From contig NZ_JUHG01000014.1 in assembly GCF_000799715.1 (NCBI RefSeq), positions 1 through 64,000 on the forward strand: a DNA stretch of 64,000 nt. Direction: 5' to 3'. The notes below the pieces were generated by a model. It was not told the DNA's origin, made no database searches, and worked only from the letters and a program-made list of their open reading frames with translations. Positions 9,771 through 17,795 of the stretch are shown here, piece after piece (within the stretch, counting starts at the first letter, position 1; every line of letters begins with the position of its first letter). A program made the translations under genes and the position numbers. The DNA is from Martinezella rhizogenes. GTDB lineage: Bacteria > Pseudomonadota > Alphaproteobacteria > Rhizobiales > Rhizobiaceae.

Positions 9771-10050
9771 ATTCGCCGGCGTCGGCGTGCCCTTGCTTGT
9801 GCTGATACCTAGTTTGCCTTCTCTAAACGCATGGATAGAGCTGTAATAGCCCATTTTAATAGCAATTGAATCAATAATGAAGAAAACCCGCTATAATTGA
9901 ATGTTTGCAAGAACTGCTTCATTAGTGTATTAGCATAAAGTAACTCTAAATATTAAAGACGTTATCCGTCTTGGGTTGATTATCGTTTTCAGTGCAATAT
10001 TTCCGGCTCGGTGCAGGGGAGCCCCATAGGGGTTGGAGGGTGTCTGGGAA
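9771..10050. other. AT-rich intergenic region before the EAL gene
   Basis: About 280 bases with no reading frame of note; 9820-9990 is markedly AT-rich. It probably holds the promoter for the EAL/Fis-HTH pair. No operator could be recognised. Confidence 0.45.
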
Positions 10051-10185
10051 ATGAAAAAGACGGATTTTGAGTGTCACGAATCCCATGCTCCGCACCCATT
10101 TGCGCCGTTTTCAGACGCGAGGCTTTCCCATCGAATTTCCGCTCGCCGCCGATCCTTCAATTATCGGAGGCTTGATGCCCGCTAG
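10051..10185 (+). CDS. Possible 44-codon leader ORF overlapping the EAL start
   Basis: ATG 10051 follows GGAGGG at 10035-10040 and opens a 44-codon frame ending TAG at 10183-10185. It runs in a different frame from the EAL gene and overlaps its ATG (10175) by 11 bases, so translation of one could feed the other. The peptide begins MKKTDFECHESHAPH and ends Arg-rich; no family is recognised. It may be a real leader or chance. Confidence 0.3.
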   Translation: MKKTDFECHESHAPHPFAPFSDARLSHRISARRRSFNYRRLDAR

Positions 10186-10954
10186 GAAAAAGCAGACGGA
10201 GAATGACCATAGCGCCCTGATTTTAGAGGCGATTGCTGGTGGTGGACTGAGCTTTGCCGTGCAGCAGATCCATAAGATCGAGAACATCGCGGATATTCTT
10301 TATGCGGAGAGCCTGGCACGCGTGACGGATGCCGATGGCGTCGTTCACACCGGGGGCAGCTTCGTGCCGCAGTTGGACGACTGGTTCGATCTCGACCTGA
10401 GGATCCTGGACATGGTCCTATCCGCTCTCGCGGCGGATGCAACGCTCACACTTGGCTGTAATCTGACCGCGGCCAATCTGTCGGCACCGGATCGATTCGC
10501 CGATATCTTCAGCCGAATCACCCGTCATCCCGATCTTGCCCGGCGGCTTGTGGTTGAAATCACCGAAACACATCCACTCATTGGCGCCGCCGTAGAGCGG
10601 TTGAAGATGATCCGCGCGCTCGGCTGCCGTATCGCGATCGACGATTTCGGCGTCGGCTTTGCGACACCGGCGAACCTGCTGCGGGTCTCGGCCGATATCG
10701 TCAAGATCGATGCGTCCTTCGTCCGCGACAACAGGCCCGGCCGCGATGGACGCGACAGCCTGTATCACATGGTCGGTTTTGCCTCCTGCATTGCGCCGGT
10801 GGTGGTCGTCGAGGGTATCGAGACAGAGGCGCAGTTCGAGGCGGCGCGCGCGGCGGGCGCGACGCATGCGCAGGGCTTCCTGCTGTCAAGGCCGGCCTGG
10901 TTGCCGCAGCTTCGGCAGGAAAGAGGCAAATTCGGCTTGAGGGGAGTTGAATGA
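10175..10954 (+). CDS. EAL-domain cyclic-di-GMP phosphodiesterase
   Basis: A 259-residue protein that is essentially one EAL domain, predicted to hydrolyse c-di-GMP to pGpG. Catalytic positions look present: E of YAESLAR (ESL instead of EAL), N of AANLS, E of EITET, DD of IDDFGVG, K of VKID, E of EGIETEAQ and Q of QGFL. There is no GGDEF, PAS or membrane segment, so it is cytoplasmic and any input comes from elsewhere. ATG 10175 is preceded by GGAGG at 10166-10170; in-frame upstream starts (TTG 10067, ATG 10085) would add up to 36 non-domain residues. It overlaps the next gene by four bases. Confidence 0.9.
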   Translation: MPARKKQTENDHSALILEAIAGGGLSFAVQQIHKIENIADILYAESLARVTDADGVVHTGGSFVPQLDDWFDLDLRILDMVLSALAADATLTLGCNLTAANLSAPDRFADIFSRITRHPDLARRLVVEITETHPLIGAAVERLKMIRALGCRIAIDDFGVGFATPANLLRVSADIVKIDASFVRDNRPGRDGRDSLYHMVGFASCIAPVVVVEGIETEAQFEAARAAGATHAQGFLLSRPAWLPQLRQERGKFGLRGVE

Positions 10955-11544
10955 TGAAGCGCCTTTCCTTCGCGCGGGATTATGGTTTCTCCGCCGCCGT
11001 GACGGCGCGCGACGTCCAGGCGCAGGCGCGTCTCGACATGTTGTTCGAGGAGTTGCGGGACTTGTTTTCCGGTGTCGGCAACACCCTGCCGGTTGCGCTT
11101 GCGAGCGGGGACGATCCGCATATCATTATTCGCGCTGGATCGGGCAATATCTCCGCGCGGGTGACGATCGACGCCGAAAACGGCCTCTATGTCTTCTGCG
11201 AGCTTGACCGCGCCGCCGGCATCGTTCTGGCGACGGCGAGCGAAGAGCGGCTGATCGATGAGATTGTCGCGCATCTTTCGGCCGGCGACGACGACCTTGT
11301 GCCGCGCACGATCGACAGTGCTGTCGGCATTCTCGTCGGCCAGACCATGGAAGATGTCGAGCGCAAGCTCATCCTCCAGACGCTCCGTCACTGCAGCGGC
11401 AACCTCACCCACGCGGCCTTCATGCTTGGCATCTCTCTCACGGCGCTCTGCCACAAGCTGGCCATCTATTTTCCTGACACCGCAAAGGATCTTTCCAAAG
11501 GCGTAGCCGGTATGGCGCGCCAGACGGAAGGGAATCAGCGATGA
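10951..11544 (+). CDS. Stand-alone Fis-type helix-turn-helix protein
   Basis: A 197-residue protein translationally coupled (ATGA overlap) to the EAL phosphodiesterase. The C-terminal 70 residues or so resemble the Fis/NtrC-tail helix-turn-helix, with VERKLILQTLRHCSGN followed by THAAFMLGISLTALCHKL, the recognition unit. No AAA+ domain precedes it. The N-terminal 120 residues have no recognised fold. The coupling suggests that DNA binding or transcription and c-di-GMP turnover are linked here. The function is inferred from the C terminus only. Confidence 0.75.
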   Translation: MMKRLSFARDYGFSAAVTARDVQAQARLDMLFEELRDLFSGVGNTLPVALASGDDPHIIIRAGSGNISARVTIDAENGLYVFCELDRAAGIVLATASEERLIDEIVAHLSAGDDDLVPRTIDSAVGILVGQTMEDVERKLILQTLRHCSGNLTHAAFMLGISLTALCHKLAIYFPDTAKDLSKGVAGMARQTEGNQR

Positions 11545-11604
11545 GCGTGGGCATTCTCAATACGGCCGGCAATCCTGGCATGCAGACGAAAGATTGGTGA
11601 TGAC

Positions 11605-12111
11605 ATGACGCAATCAAACGAGGCGAAGCACGCCGGACCAATTGAAATTCGGGAAACGATCATGGACGCTTTCAGTAACAAAAAAGACCCGGCGCAAACC
11701 CAGACGAATATTCTGTTCGATGGTTGCGTCAAGATTGTTTCGGCCTATGTCAGCCACAACACCGTCCCCATCGGCAATCTTCCCAAGTTGATTACAGATG
11801 TCCAAGAGGCGCTGCAGGCCCTGGATGGGACTACACCGTCGGTGGAGCGGACGAAGCCGGTTCCGGCCGTCGATCTCAAGAAGTCGGTGACGAACGATTA
11901 CATCATCTGCCTTGAGGACGGCAAACGCTTCAAGACGCTGAAGCGTCATCTGCGCGTCCATTACGGCATGACACCCGAGGAATATCGCCAGAAATGGGGT
12001 CTTGCTCCGACCTATCCGATGGTGGCGCAGAATTATGCCAACCGTCGGTCGGAACTCGCCAAACTCTCTGGCCTTGGCGCCAATGGCAACAAGAAAGAAG
12101 GCGTCCGCTAG
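11605..12111 (+). CDS. MucR/Ros-family zinc-finger transcriptional regulator
   Basis: A 168-residue member of the Ros/MucR family, which represses exopolysaccharide, motility and virulence genes in rhizobia. The finger reads CLEDGKRFKTLKRHLRVHYG followed by MTPEEYRQKWGL. The second Cys of the Ros finger is replaced by Asp (CLED), as in other MucR proteins. The N terminus is about 20 residues longer than usual, so ATG 11662 is a possible alternative start. It lies 60 bases after the Fis-HTH gene and ends before a strong terminator. Confidence 0.9.
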   Translation: MTQSNEAKHAGPIEIRETIMDAFSNKKDPAQTQTNILFDGCVKIVSAYVSHNTVPIGNLPKLITDVQEALQALDGTTPSVERTKPVPAVDLKKSVTNDYIICLEDGKRFKTLKRHLRVHYGMTPEEYRQKWGLAPTYPMVAQNYANRRSELAKLSGLGANGNKKEGVR

Positions 12112-12178
12112 AGCATTCCCAGGAAAAGCGTGCCGCGTTTTTTCGTCCGGATGCGTATAAAAACAAAGAGATAGAGCG
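12111..12178. repeat. Dispersed intergenic repeat, copy A
   Basis: This 68-base stretch resembles 52637-52704: both run GAGCA, CCAGGAAAAG, a GCG-TTTT segment, CGTCCGG, GCGTA, AACAA and end AGCG. It starts within the MucR stop codon region and resembles a short rhizobial intergenic repeat with an internal GGAAAA/TTTTCC dyad that is clearer in copy B. Confidence 0.65.
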
Positions 12179-12209
12179 ATTTCTCGCTTCCGTGAAGCGA
12201 CAAGGATAG

Positions 12210-12241
12210 TGGCGCCCCTCCGCAGGGCGCCATTATTTTTT
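12210..12241 (+). terminator. Rho-independent terminator after the MucR-type gene
   Basis: TGGCGCCC (12210-12217) pairs with GGGCGCCA (12225-12232) around a seven-base loop, followed by ATT and a run of T. It closes the EAL/Fis/MucR transcription direction and faces the convergent phosphate transporter. Confidence 0.9.
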
Positions 12242-12287
12242 TGGTACTATTTCACGGCCCAAACCGCCACGATCGGGTGGCGGCCGA

Positions 12288-13895
12288 TCAGAACACCTGG
12301 CGGAGCACGAGGAAGAGCGTGAAGGCAAGCGCGATCGAGGCGGGTAGCGTCAGGATCCAGGCCATCAGCATGTTGCGGACGGTTGACCATTGCAGTCCGG
12401 AACCGTTGGCGGCCATGGTGCCGGCGACGCCCGAGGACAGGACATGCGTGGTGGACACCGGCAGGCCAAGATGGTCGGCGGCACCGATCGTCAGCATGGC
12501 GACGACTTCGGCGGCGGCACCCTGGCCATAGGTCAGATGTGTCTTGCCGATCTTCTCGCCGACGGTGACGACGATGCGCTTCCAGCCGACCATCGTGCCG
12601 AGGCCGAGCGCCAGCGCCACGGCGACCTTCACCCAGAGCGGGATGAACTTCGTCGCGTTGTCGACTGCGGCGTGATATTGCGTCACTACCTTCAGGTCAT
12701 CCGCACCCATCGGCAGCAGCTTGCGCTTGTCGATCAGCTTCAGTGCTTCGCCGATCAGGTAGATGTCGTTGCGGACGTTGCCGACGAGGCCGTTCGGTAG
12801 CTTTTCGACCGAAGGATAGGACGCGATTTCGATGCCGGTGGCGTGGATATAGGCCTGCAGCGCCGGCGTCGTGGTGTCGGTCCAGGTCTTGTTCTTCACC
12901 GCGTCGCTGACGGCAGCCTTCGGATCGGCGAGTGCTGCGACGCCTGGCTTCACATATTTGCCAAGCACGGCCTCGACCTGCGTGGAGGCGGCCTTGTAGG
13001 CTTCAAGATAATTGATGTCGGGCGTGCGGTTGAGTGCAAATGCCGTCGGCACCAGGCCGATGAGGATGAGCATGATCAGGCCCATGCCCTTCTGGCCGTC
13101 ATTGGAGCCATGGGCGAAGCTGACACCGGTGCAGGTGAAGATCAGCAATGCGCGAATCCACGTTGGTGGCGGAGCGTTGCCCTTCGGTGCCTCATAGAGT
13201 GCCTTGTTGCGGATCAGCGCCTTGGAGACCAGAAGCAGCAAGGCCGCCAGACCGAATCCGATCAGCGGCGACAGCAGCAGCGACAGACCGACACTGCTCG
13301 CCTGCGACCAGTCGACGCCGCTGGTGGCGGAGCCGGCGGGGGCAAGGAACTGATTGGCAAGGCCGACGCCGATGATCGAGCCGACGAGCGTATGAGAACT
13401 CGATGCCGGTAGACCAAGATACCAGGTGCCGAGGTTCCAGACGATTGCGGCGATCAACAGCGCGAAGACCATGGCAAGACCGGAGCCGGAGCCGACCTGC
13501 AGAATCAATTCGACCGGCAACAGCGCCAGAATGCCGAAGGCGACGGCCCCGGAAGAGGTCAAGACTCCGAGAAAGTTGAAGAATCCCGACCAGATGACCG
13601 CAAATTCGGCCGGCATCGAGCGGGTATAGATGACGGTGGCGACGGCGTTGGCCGTATCGTGGAAACCGTTGACGAATTCAAAGCCGAGCGCGATCAGCAG
13701 CGCCAGGCCGAGCAGGATCCACGGGACAGTCGCGGCTTCCGCCAGATCGTTTCCAAGAGCATAGCCGACATAGCCAAGGCCGCCGAGCACCACAACGCCG
13801 AAGAGCGGCAGAAACCATTTGGCGGAGCCGCCCGCGCCGTGAATAGGGTGATTGGCATTGCCACCCTCCGCATTGCTTGAAGCGACATCAACCAT
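12288..13895 (-). CDS. Low-affinity inorganic phosphate transporter, PiT family
   Basis: A 535-residue cation-phosphate symporter. The family signature appears as GFHDTANAVATVIYT in the N-terminal half and as FAHGSNDGQKGMG in the middle, the duplicated PiT motif. About ten to twelve membrane helices surround a long soluble loop near residues 300-430. ATG 13895 is preceded by GGGGAG with good spacing; the GTG three codons upstream has no room for a ribosome site. It stands alone between convergent and divergent neighbours. High-affinity Pst genes are not in this window. Confidence 0.93.
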   Translation of the reverse strand: MVDVASSNAEGGNANHPIHGAGGSAKWFLPLFGVVVLGGLGYVGYALGNDLAEAATVPWILLGLALLIALGFEFVNGFHDTANAVATVIYTRSMPAEFAVIWSGFFNFLGVLTSSGAVAFGILALLPVELILQVGSGSGLAMVFALLIAAIVWNLGTWYLGLPASSSHTLVGSIIGVGLANQFLAPAGSATSGVDWSQASSVGLSLLLSPLIGFGLAALLLLVSKALIRNKALYEAPKGNAPPPTWIRALLIFTCTGVSFAHGSNDGQKGMGLIMLILIGLVPTAFALNRTPDINYLEAYKAASTQVEAVLGKYVKPGVAALADPKAAVSDAVKNKTWTDTTTPALQAYIHATGIEIASYPSVEKLPNGLVGNVRNDIYLIGEALKLIDKRKLLPMGADDLKVVTQYHAAVDNATKFIPLWVKVAVALALGLGTMVGWKRIVVTVGEKIGKTHLTYGQGAAAEVVAMLTIGAADHLGLPVSTTHVLSSGVAGTMAANGSGLQWSTVRNMLMAWILTLPASIALAFTLFLVLRQVF

Positions 13896-14168
13896 CTCAC
13901 GCACTCCCCTATGGCGAATAACATTTCCCCTTTAAGCGCGGTTGATGAAGCTCTCGTGACGCATGCCGCGCTCTTCGCGCGCTGGCCGGCCGCCCCGCCA
14001 GTCGTCGAATACGTGTTGCGCGCTAGGCGTTAATGTCTGCGGAGGACGCCGCAACTTCGCATGCATCATCCTGATTTCGCCGCGAAAATGCCTTGTTCGG
14101 TTCAGCCGGCGTTCAGCTGTCAGGGCTTTAAATTGGCGTGTAAGGGACTTGGATAGGGGTCTATCAAG

Positions 14169-14495
14169 ATGAGATTATCTATATTTGCCATCGCTGCCGT
14201 ACTCGGTGGACTGGCTGTATCTTCGGCAGAAGCAATGCCTGTTTCCGCCACTGGGTCCATCCCCGCCGTCGTCAGGACAGCGGGCGAGACGCCGGTCGTC
14301 AAGGTCGATTATGCCTGCGGCCGCGGCTGGCGCCTGACGCGTTGGGGTGAATGCCGGCCGAGACGCTGGGGCCCGCCGCGCGGCTACGGTTACTACAGGC
14401 CGGCGCCGCCACCGCCGTGGGGCTACTATGGTCACCGTCCCCATCGCGATCGATGGGAACGCGACGGCTGGCGCGAACGCCGCCGGGATTGGTAA
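14169..14495 (+). CDS. Small secreted GCG/CRPN-motif protein
   Basis: A 108-residue protein with a signal peptide of about 22 residues ending near SSAEAM. The mature part has YACGRGWRLTRWGECRPRR, matching the Gly-Cys-Gly and Cys-Arg-Pro motif seen in small rhizobial secreted proteins, followed by a tail rich in Gly, Tyr, Pro, Arg and Trp. Two Cys residues could form a disulphide. The role is unknown. A ribosome site GATAGGGG precedes the ATG and a strong terminator follows. Confidence 0.75.
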   Translation: MRLSIFAIAAVLGGLAVSSAEAMPVSATGSIPAVVRTAGETPVVKVDYACGRGWRLTRWGECRPRRWGPPRGYGYYRPAPPPPWGYYGHRPHRDRWERDGWRERRRDW

Positions 14496-14502
14496 AAAAC
14501 CA

Positions 14503-14534
14503 GATACCCCGCCGTCAAGTGACGGCGGGGTATC
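14503..14534. terminator. Bidirectional hairpin terminator
   Basis: A perfect 15-base stem (14503-14517 with 14520-14534) around a two-base loop lies between the convergent small secreted protein gene and the minus-strand cbt-linked gene. It is followed by only a weak T stretch on the plus strand but is very stable. Confidence 0.75.
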
Positions 14535-14536
14535 GT

Positions 14537-15202
14537 CTATTCCGTTGTAAGCGGTTTTATCCGCAGACCACGCGCGATCCACCACATGCCGGCCGCCACT
14601 GCCAGCAGCGCCAGCAGGATCGTCGTCAGGCTTTTGGCATGCGAGACGATGTCCGAAAGTCTTGGCCGGATGAGATCGGCCGTGTTGAAGCTTTCGCCGC
14701 TGAACCTACAAAGAATGAGCGACAGGTTGTTCCGCACGAGAACAGCGTCGATTTCGGAGACGAGATCGCCGGCGGCGACCATTTCGTCCTTCATGGTCCG
14801 CATTTGCAGCAGCACCGCCTTGGCGGCGGCGAGATAGGCATGCGAACATTCGTTAAACGGACTTTCTTCGTCGCTGACGCTTCCGGGCATCGCGCCCCAG
14901 AGGCAATAGCTGCGCTGGATCTGCGCGAAGTTCAGGACACGGCGAAAGGTCTCGTCAGTATCCGTTGCCGCGGCGGCAAGCGTGACGATGCGCCCATAAT
15001 AGGTGTCGATCACAGCCATTTCGCCATGGGTCAGGCTTGGTATCGGAATGCCGGCATGGCTCCCGGACGAGCCGCCGCCATGGGCCGCAACCGATATTGG
15101 CCAGCCTAGCGCCATCAACCAGATCAGCCAAAGCAGTGCACGGCCGCCCATCAGGCGTTTCCCGCGCACAAAACCATGCGCGGGATGCGTTGAGCGTGCC
15201 AT
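14537..15202 (-). CDS. Unrecognised envelope protein encoded with cbtBA
   Basis: A 221-residue protein of no family I recognise. It starts at ATG 15202, one base after the cbtA stop, so it is translationally coupled to cbtA and should share the B12 riboswitch. The longer upstream frame is cbtA out of frame and is not used. An N-terminal signal or anchor (GRALLWLIWLMALGWPISVAAHG) is followed by a Gly/Ser/His segment, then a helical region with Cys in YCLWGAMPG, FNECSHA and LILCRFSG, and a C-terminal membrane helix LTTILLALLAVAAGMWWIA. The pattern suggests a membrane-anchored periplasmic domain, perhaps metal-binding and linked to cobalt uptake; that is inference. Confidence 0.75.
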   Translation of the reverse strand: MARSTHPAHGFVRGKRLMGGRALLWLIWLMALGWPISVAAHGGGSSGSHAGIPIPSLTHGEMAVIDTYYGRIVTLAAAATDTDETFRRVLNFAQIQRSYCLWGAMPGSVSDEESPFNECSHAYLAAAKAVLLQMRTMKDEMVAAGDLVSEIDAVLVRNNLSLILCRFSGESFNTADLIRPRLSDIVSHAKSLTTILLALLAVAAGMWWIARGLRIKPLTTE

Positions 15203-15203
15203 C

Positions 15204-15944
15204 TCAGGCCCGGCGCAGAGCCGTGCGACCGTAGCGAACCTTCGGCAGATCGCGTTCGGCCCATGCCCCGAAGCCAAGGCCGAGTGTCGCCCAGAGGATC
15301 GCATGCATCCCGAGCGAGGTGATCCGGAACTGCCAGAGAACGATGGCAGAGAACTGCTCCGGCACCTCGTTGATCGGCGGCAGCAGATACTGGATCAGCC
15401 CGATGAAGACGAAATAGCCGATGCCGGCTAGGATCACGCCGTTCCATGAGCCGTAACGCGCGACAAGCCGGCGTCCGAACCCGACTGCGACGATCATGCC
15501 GACGATGGAAGCCACGATCATGATGAAGAACAGTTCAGTCCTGGCGCCGATCGTGTCCGGATTGCCGACCGCTGGCGGGTTTACCGGATATTTGAGGTCG
15601 GGAACCAGCGAAATCGTCACGAAAGCCGCGATTGCGAGCAATGCGGCCGTACCACGCGCGCCGAGCGAGCTGATGCGGCCATAGACAAAAGCAAACACCA
15701 GCGCGAACAATCCGCCCACCGCCGTTGCGTAGATCATGATGCCGGTGAAGAGACCGAGGCCCGCCTGTGTGGCGCGGCTGACGATTTCCGGCTCGGATGC
15801 TTCCCCGGCGGCAAGCGCCGCCTTTTCCTCAAAGCCGATCGCCCAATCGACGAGCGGTTCGCCGAAGATGCGGGCGAAGATAAAAATAAGAATACCGGCG
15901 AGCGCTCCGACCAGCATGCCGCGGAGCAAAAGACGTCCAACCAT
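15204..15944 (-). CDS. cbtA: Cobalt transporter subunit CbtA
   Basis: A 246-residue integral membrane protein with about six helices, matching the CbtA family of putative cobalt importers found under B12 riboswitch control. It lies 12 bases after cbtB and is followed directly by an unknown membrane-anchored gene. Transport of cobalt is inferred from the family and from the riboswitch, not from a biochemical motif. Confidence 0.88.
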   Translation of the reverse strand: MVGRLLLRGMLVGALAGILIFIFARIFGEPLVDWAIGFEEKAALAAGEASEPEIVSRATQAGLGLFTGIMIYATAVGGLFALVFAFVYGRISSLGARGTAALLAIAAFVTISLVPDLKYPVNPPAVGNPDTIGARTELFFIMIVASIVGMIVAVGFGRRLVARYGSWNGVILAGIGYFVFIGLIQYLLPPINEVPEQFSAIVLWQFRITSLGMHAILWATLGLGFGAWAERDLPKVRYGRTALRRA

Positions 15945-15956
15945 ATTCCTGATCCC

Positions 15957-16166
15957 TTAGTGGCAGGGGAAACCGAGCAGATGACGGCCGTCATGCACGA
16001 ATTCGTGCACATAGGAGCCGGAGATCAGCGACGTCGCGCCTTCCTCTGCGCCGACGAAGTAGATCGCCAGCAGCATCAGAAGACCGGCGAAGATCGCCCA
16101 GGGCAGGATTTGGCCGAGCGGGATCGGCGTCGGGATCGCGGATGGTGCGAATGCGGTATCAGACAT
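15957..16166 (-). CDS. cbtB: Cobalt transporter subunit CbtB
   Basis: A 69-residue protein with a single membrane helix (ILPWAIFAGLLMLLAIYFVG) and a His-containing C terminus (SYVHEFVHDGRHLLGFPCH), the typical CbtB plan in which His residues are thought to bind the metal. ATG 16166 follows GAGGGAA. It is the first gene after the B12 riboswitch. Confidence 0.9.
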   Translation of the reverse strand: MSDTAFAPSAIPTPIPLGQILPWAIFAGLLMLLAIYFVGAEEGATSLISGSYVHEFVHDGRHLLGFPCH

Positions 16167-16194
16167 TTCATTCCCTCTTCAGAAAAGCGCGTTC

Positions 16195-16312
16195 CATTTG
16201 CGGAAGGGTTTTTTACGGGAAGGGTCTGGCTCTCTGGGGGCGGTATCCGCCCGTCGATTACAGTGGCGCGACCGCGCCGGGATTTCACCGGCTTCCACAC
16301 CCGTAAGTCTGA
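16195..16312 (-). promoter_or_regulatory. Cobalamin (B12) riboswitch upstream of cbtBA
   Basis: Read on the minus strand, the leader contains in order GGGTGTGGAAGCCGGTGAAAT, then CCCGGCGCGGTC, the B12-box core GCGCCACTGTAAT, and the 3' element CCAGAGAGCCAGACCC. These are the conserved P3-P6 and P7 landmarks of the family. It ends about 30 bases before cbtB. No terminator with a T run follows, so control is probably at translation initiation. B12 binding would reduce cobalt transporter expression, by analogy with known members. Limits are approximate. Confidence 0.9.
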
Positions 16313-16405
16313 GTTTATATCTGGCTGTGAAGACGATTGTCAATCAACGCGCCCGCTGCCCGCCAGGGTGGTTGCGGCGCATCCGGCTCGGGGAAATCCG
16401 ATATC

Positions 16406-16972
16406 ATGAGAGCGCATCTGAGCTGGGTTTGCCACGGGCCGACCGAGGCCAACCGCAACAGCCGTTTTCCGGCCGACGAACCGCTGGAGGCCAAGGCCGC
16501 GCAGCAGGCCAGGATCCTTGCCGAGCAACTCGGAACGGTGGACCGGGCCTGGTCCAGCCCGGCTCTCAGGGCTCGCCAGACGGCTGCTGCCCTTGGGCTT
16601 GATGGCGTCGCCGAACCTGCCTTTCGGGAGTGTGACTACGGTCGCTGGCAGGGGAAGAGCATCGCCGACCTCAATAACAGCGATCCGGAAGCCCTGGCGC
16701 TCTGGATGCTGGATCTGGATGCGGCACCGCATGGCGGCGAGGCGCTGTCCGCAGTCTTTGCGCGTGTCGGCGACTGGATGAAGAACCATATCGGCGATGG
16801 CGGCCATGCGGTCGCGGTCACACACGCGACCGTCATCCGCGCAGCCATCCTGCATGCGCTGCAGGCACAGCCTTCGGCCTTCTGGTCGATCGACGTCGAG
16901 CCGCTCGGCATCGTGGAGATGACCAGCGACGGGCGTCGCTGGCAGCTCCGCTTCCCGAGCGTAGTGAGATAA
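16406..16972 (+). CDS. Histidine-phosphatase-family protein with altered RHG motif
   Basis: A 188-residue protein of the phosphoglycerate-mutase-like (histidine phosphatase) superfamily. The signature that normally reads RHGxT is CHGPTEAN here, so the phosphate-binding Arg is replaced by Cys while the His is kept. The later Arg (SSPALRARQT), the acid of FRECDYGRWQG and the second His (VTHATVI) are present. ATG 16406 is chosen with GGGGAAA nearby; the longer frame would run into the riboswitch region. It is divergent from cbtBA, hinting at a link to corrinoid metabolism such as a CobC-like role, but this is unproven. Confidence 0.78.
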   Translation: MRAHLSWVCHGPTEANRNSRFPADEPLEAKAAQQARILAEQLGTVDRAWSSPALRARQTAAALGLDGVAEPAFRECDYGRWQGKSIADLNNSDPEALALWMLDLDAAPHGGEALSAVFARVGDWMKNHIGDGGHAVAVTHATVIRAAILHALQAQPSAFWSIDVEPLGIVEMTSDGRRWQLRFPSVVR

Positions 16973-16975
16973 CGA

Positions 16976-17752
16976 TCAGCGGCCTGCTTTGGCCCGCTGC
17001 CGTTCGAAACGGATGAGATAGCCGGCAAGGCCGAGCGTTATCAGGGCAAGTCCATACCAGGTGATGGCATAGACCAGGTGACTGTTGTGGAAGGCGATCT
17101 GCGTCAGGCCGCCGACCGGCAGGTCGCCAGGATTTTTCGTATCGTCGGCATCGATGAAATAGGGCGCGACGTTTTGCAGGCCGCGCGCGTCCGCGATTGC
17201 CGAGACGTCGCGCGAATACCAGCGCTCTCCCGCCGGCACGTTGGAGCGCAGCAGCGTGCCCTTCGGCTCATTGATCCGCAGCAGGCCGGTGACGGTGGTC
17301 TCTCCGGCGAGCTCGCCGGCTGGCCGGGTGTCCGGATTGCGCTTGGCGGTCGGAACGAAGCCCCTGTTGATGACGACGACGGTTCCGTCAGCCTCTCTCA
17401 TCGGTGTCAGCACCCAGTAGCCGGGTCCGAGCGCGGTCGAGGCATAGACTTGCGTTTCCTTGTCGTTGAGAAAAGTGCCGGTCGCCCGGACGCGCTTGTA
17501 TTCATAGCCGCTAGCATTGATGGCGGACCATTCCGCCGGGCCGGGTGCTGCGACGGGTGGCGCATGCACGCGGGCGTCGACGCGGGCGATCAGGTCCAGC
17601 TTCCAGGACAGCCGCTTCATCTGCCAGGTGCCGAGCCCGATGAGCAGGGCGGTCAGGAGCAGCAGCAGGATCACCCAGATGGCGAGCGTCAGCGTCGAGC
17701 GCGGTTTTTCGGGAGAGTCGGTCGGGATATCGGTCAAGGCGCTAAACTCCAT
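16976..17752 (-). CDS. SURF1 family cytochrome oxidase assembly protein
   Basis: A 258-residue protein of the SURF1/Shy1 family, which assists haem insertion and assembly of haem-copper oxidases. Two membrane helices flank a periplasmic domain: an N-terminal one near LAIWVILLLLLTALLIGLGTW and a C-terminal one near YAITWYGLALITLGLAGYLI. The conserved WQMKR, YWVLTP, VINRGFVP and NSHLVYAITWYGLA motifs are present. The frame extends to 17803, but that start lies in a hairpin, so ATG 17752 is preferred; TTG 17737 with GGAG upstream is also plausible. It follows cyoD in the same direction. Confidence 0.88.
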   Translation of the reverse strand: MEFSALTDIPTDSPEKPRSTLTLAIWVILLLLLTALLIGLGTWQMKRLSWKLDLIARVDARVHAPPVAAPGPAEWSAINASGYEYKRVRATGTFLNDKETQVYASTALGPGYWVLTPMREADGTVVVINRGFVPTAKRNPDTRPAGELAGETTVTGLLRINEPKGTLLRSNVPAGERWYSRDVSAIADARGLQNVAPYFIDADDTKNPGDLPVGGLTQIAFHNSHLVYAITWYGLALITLGLAGYLIRFERQRAKAGR

Positions 17753-17795
17753 CGGAGGCGCAAAAGAACCGGCGGAAACATCACGCCGGAGAGAA

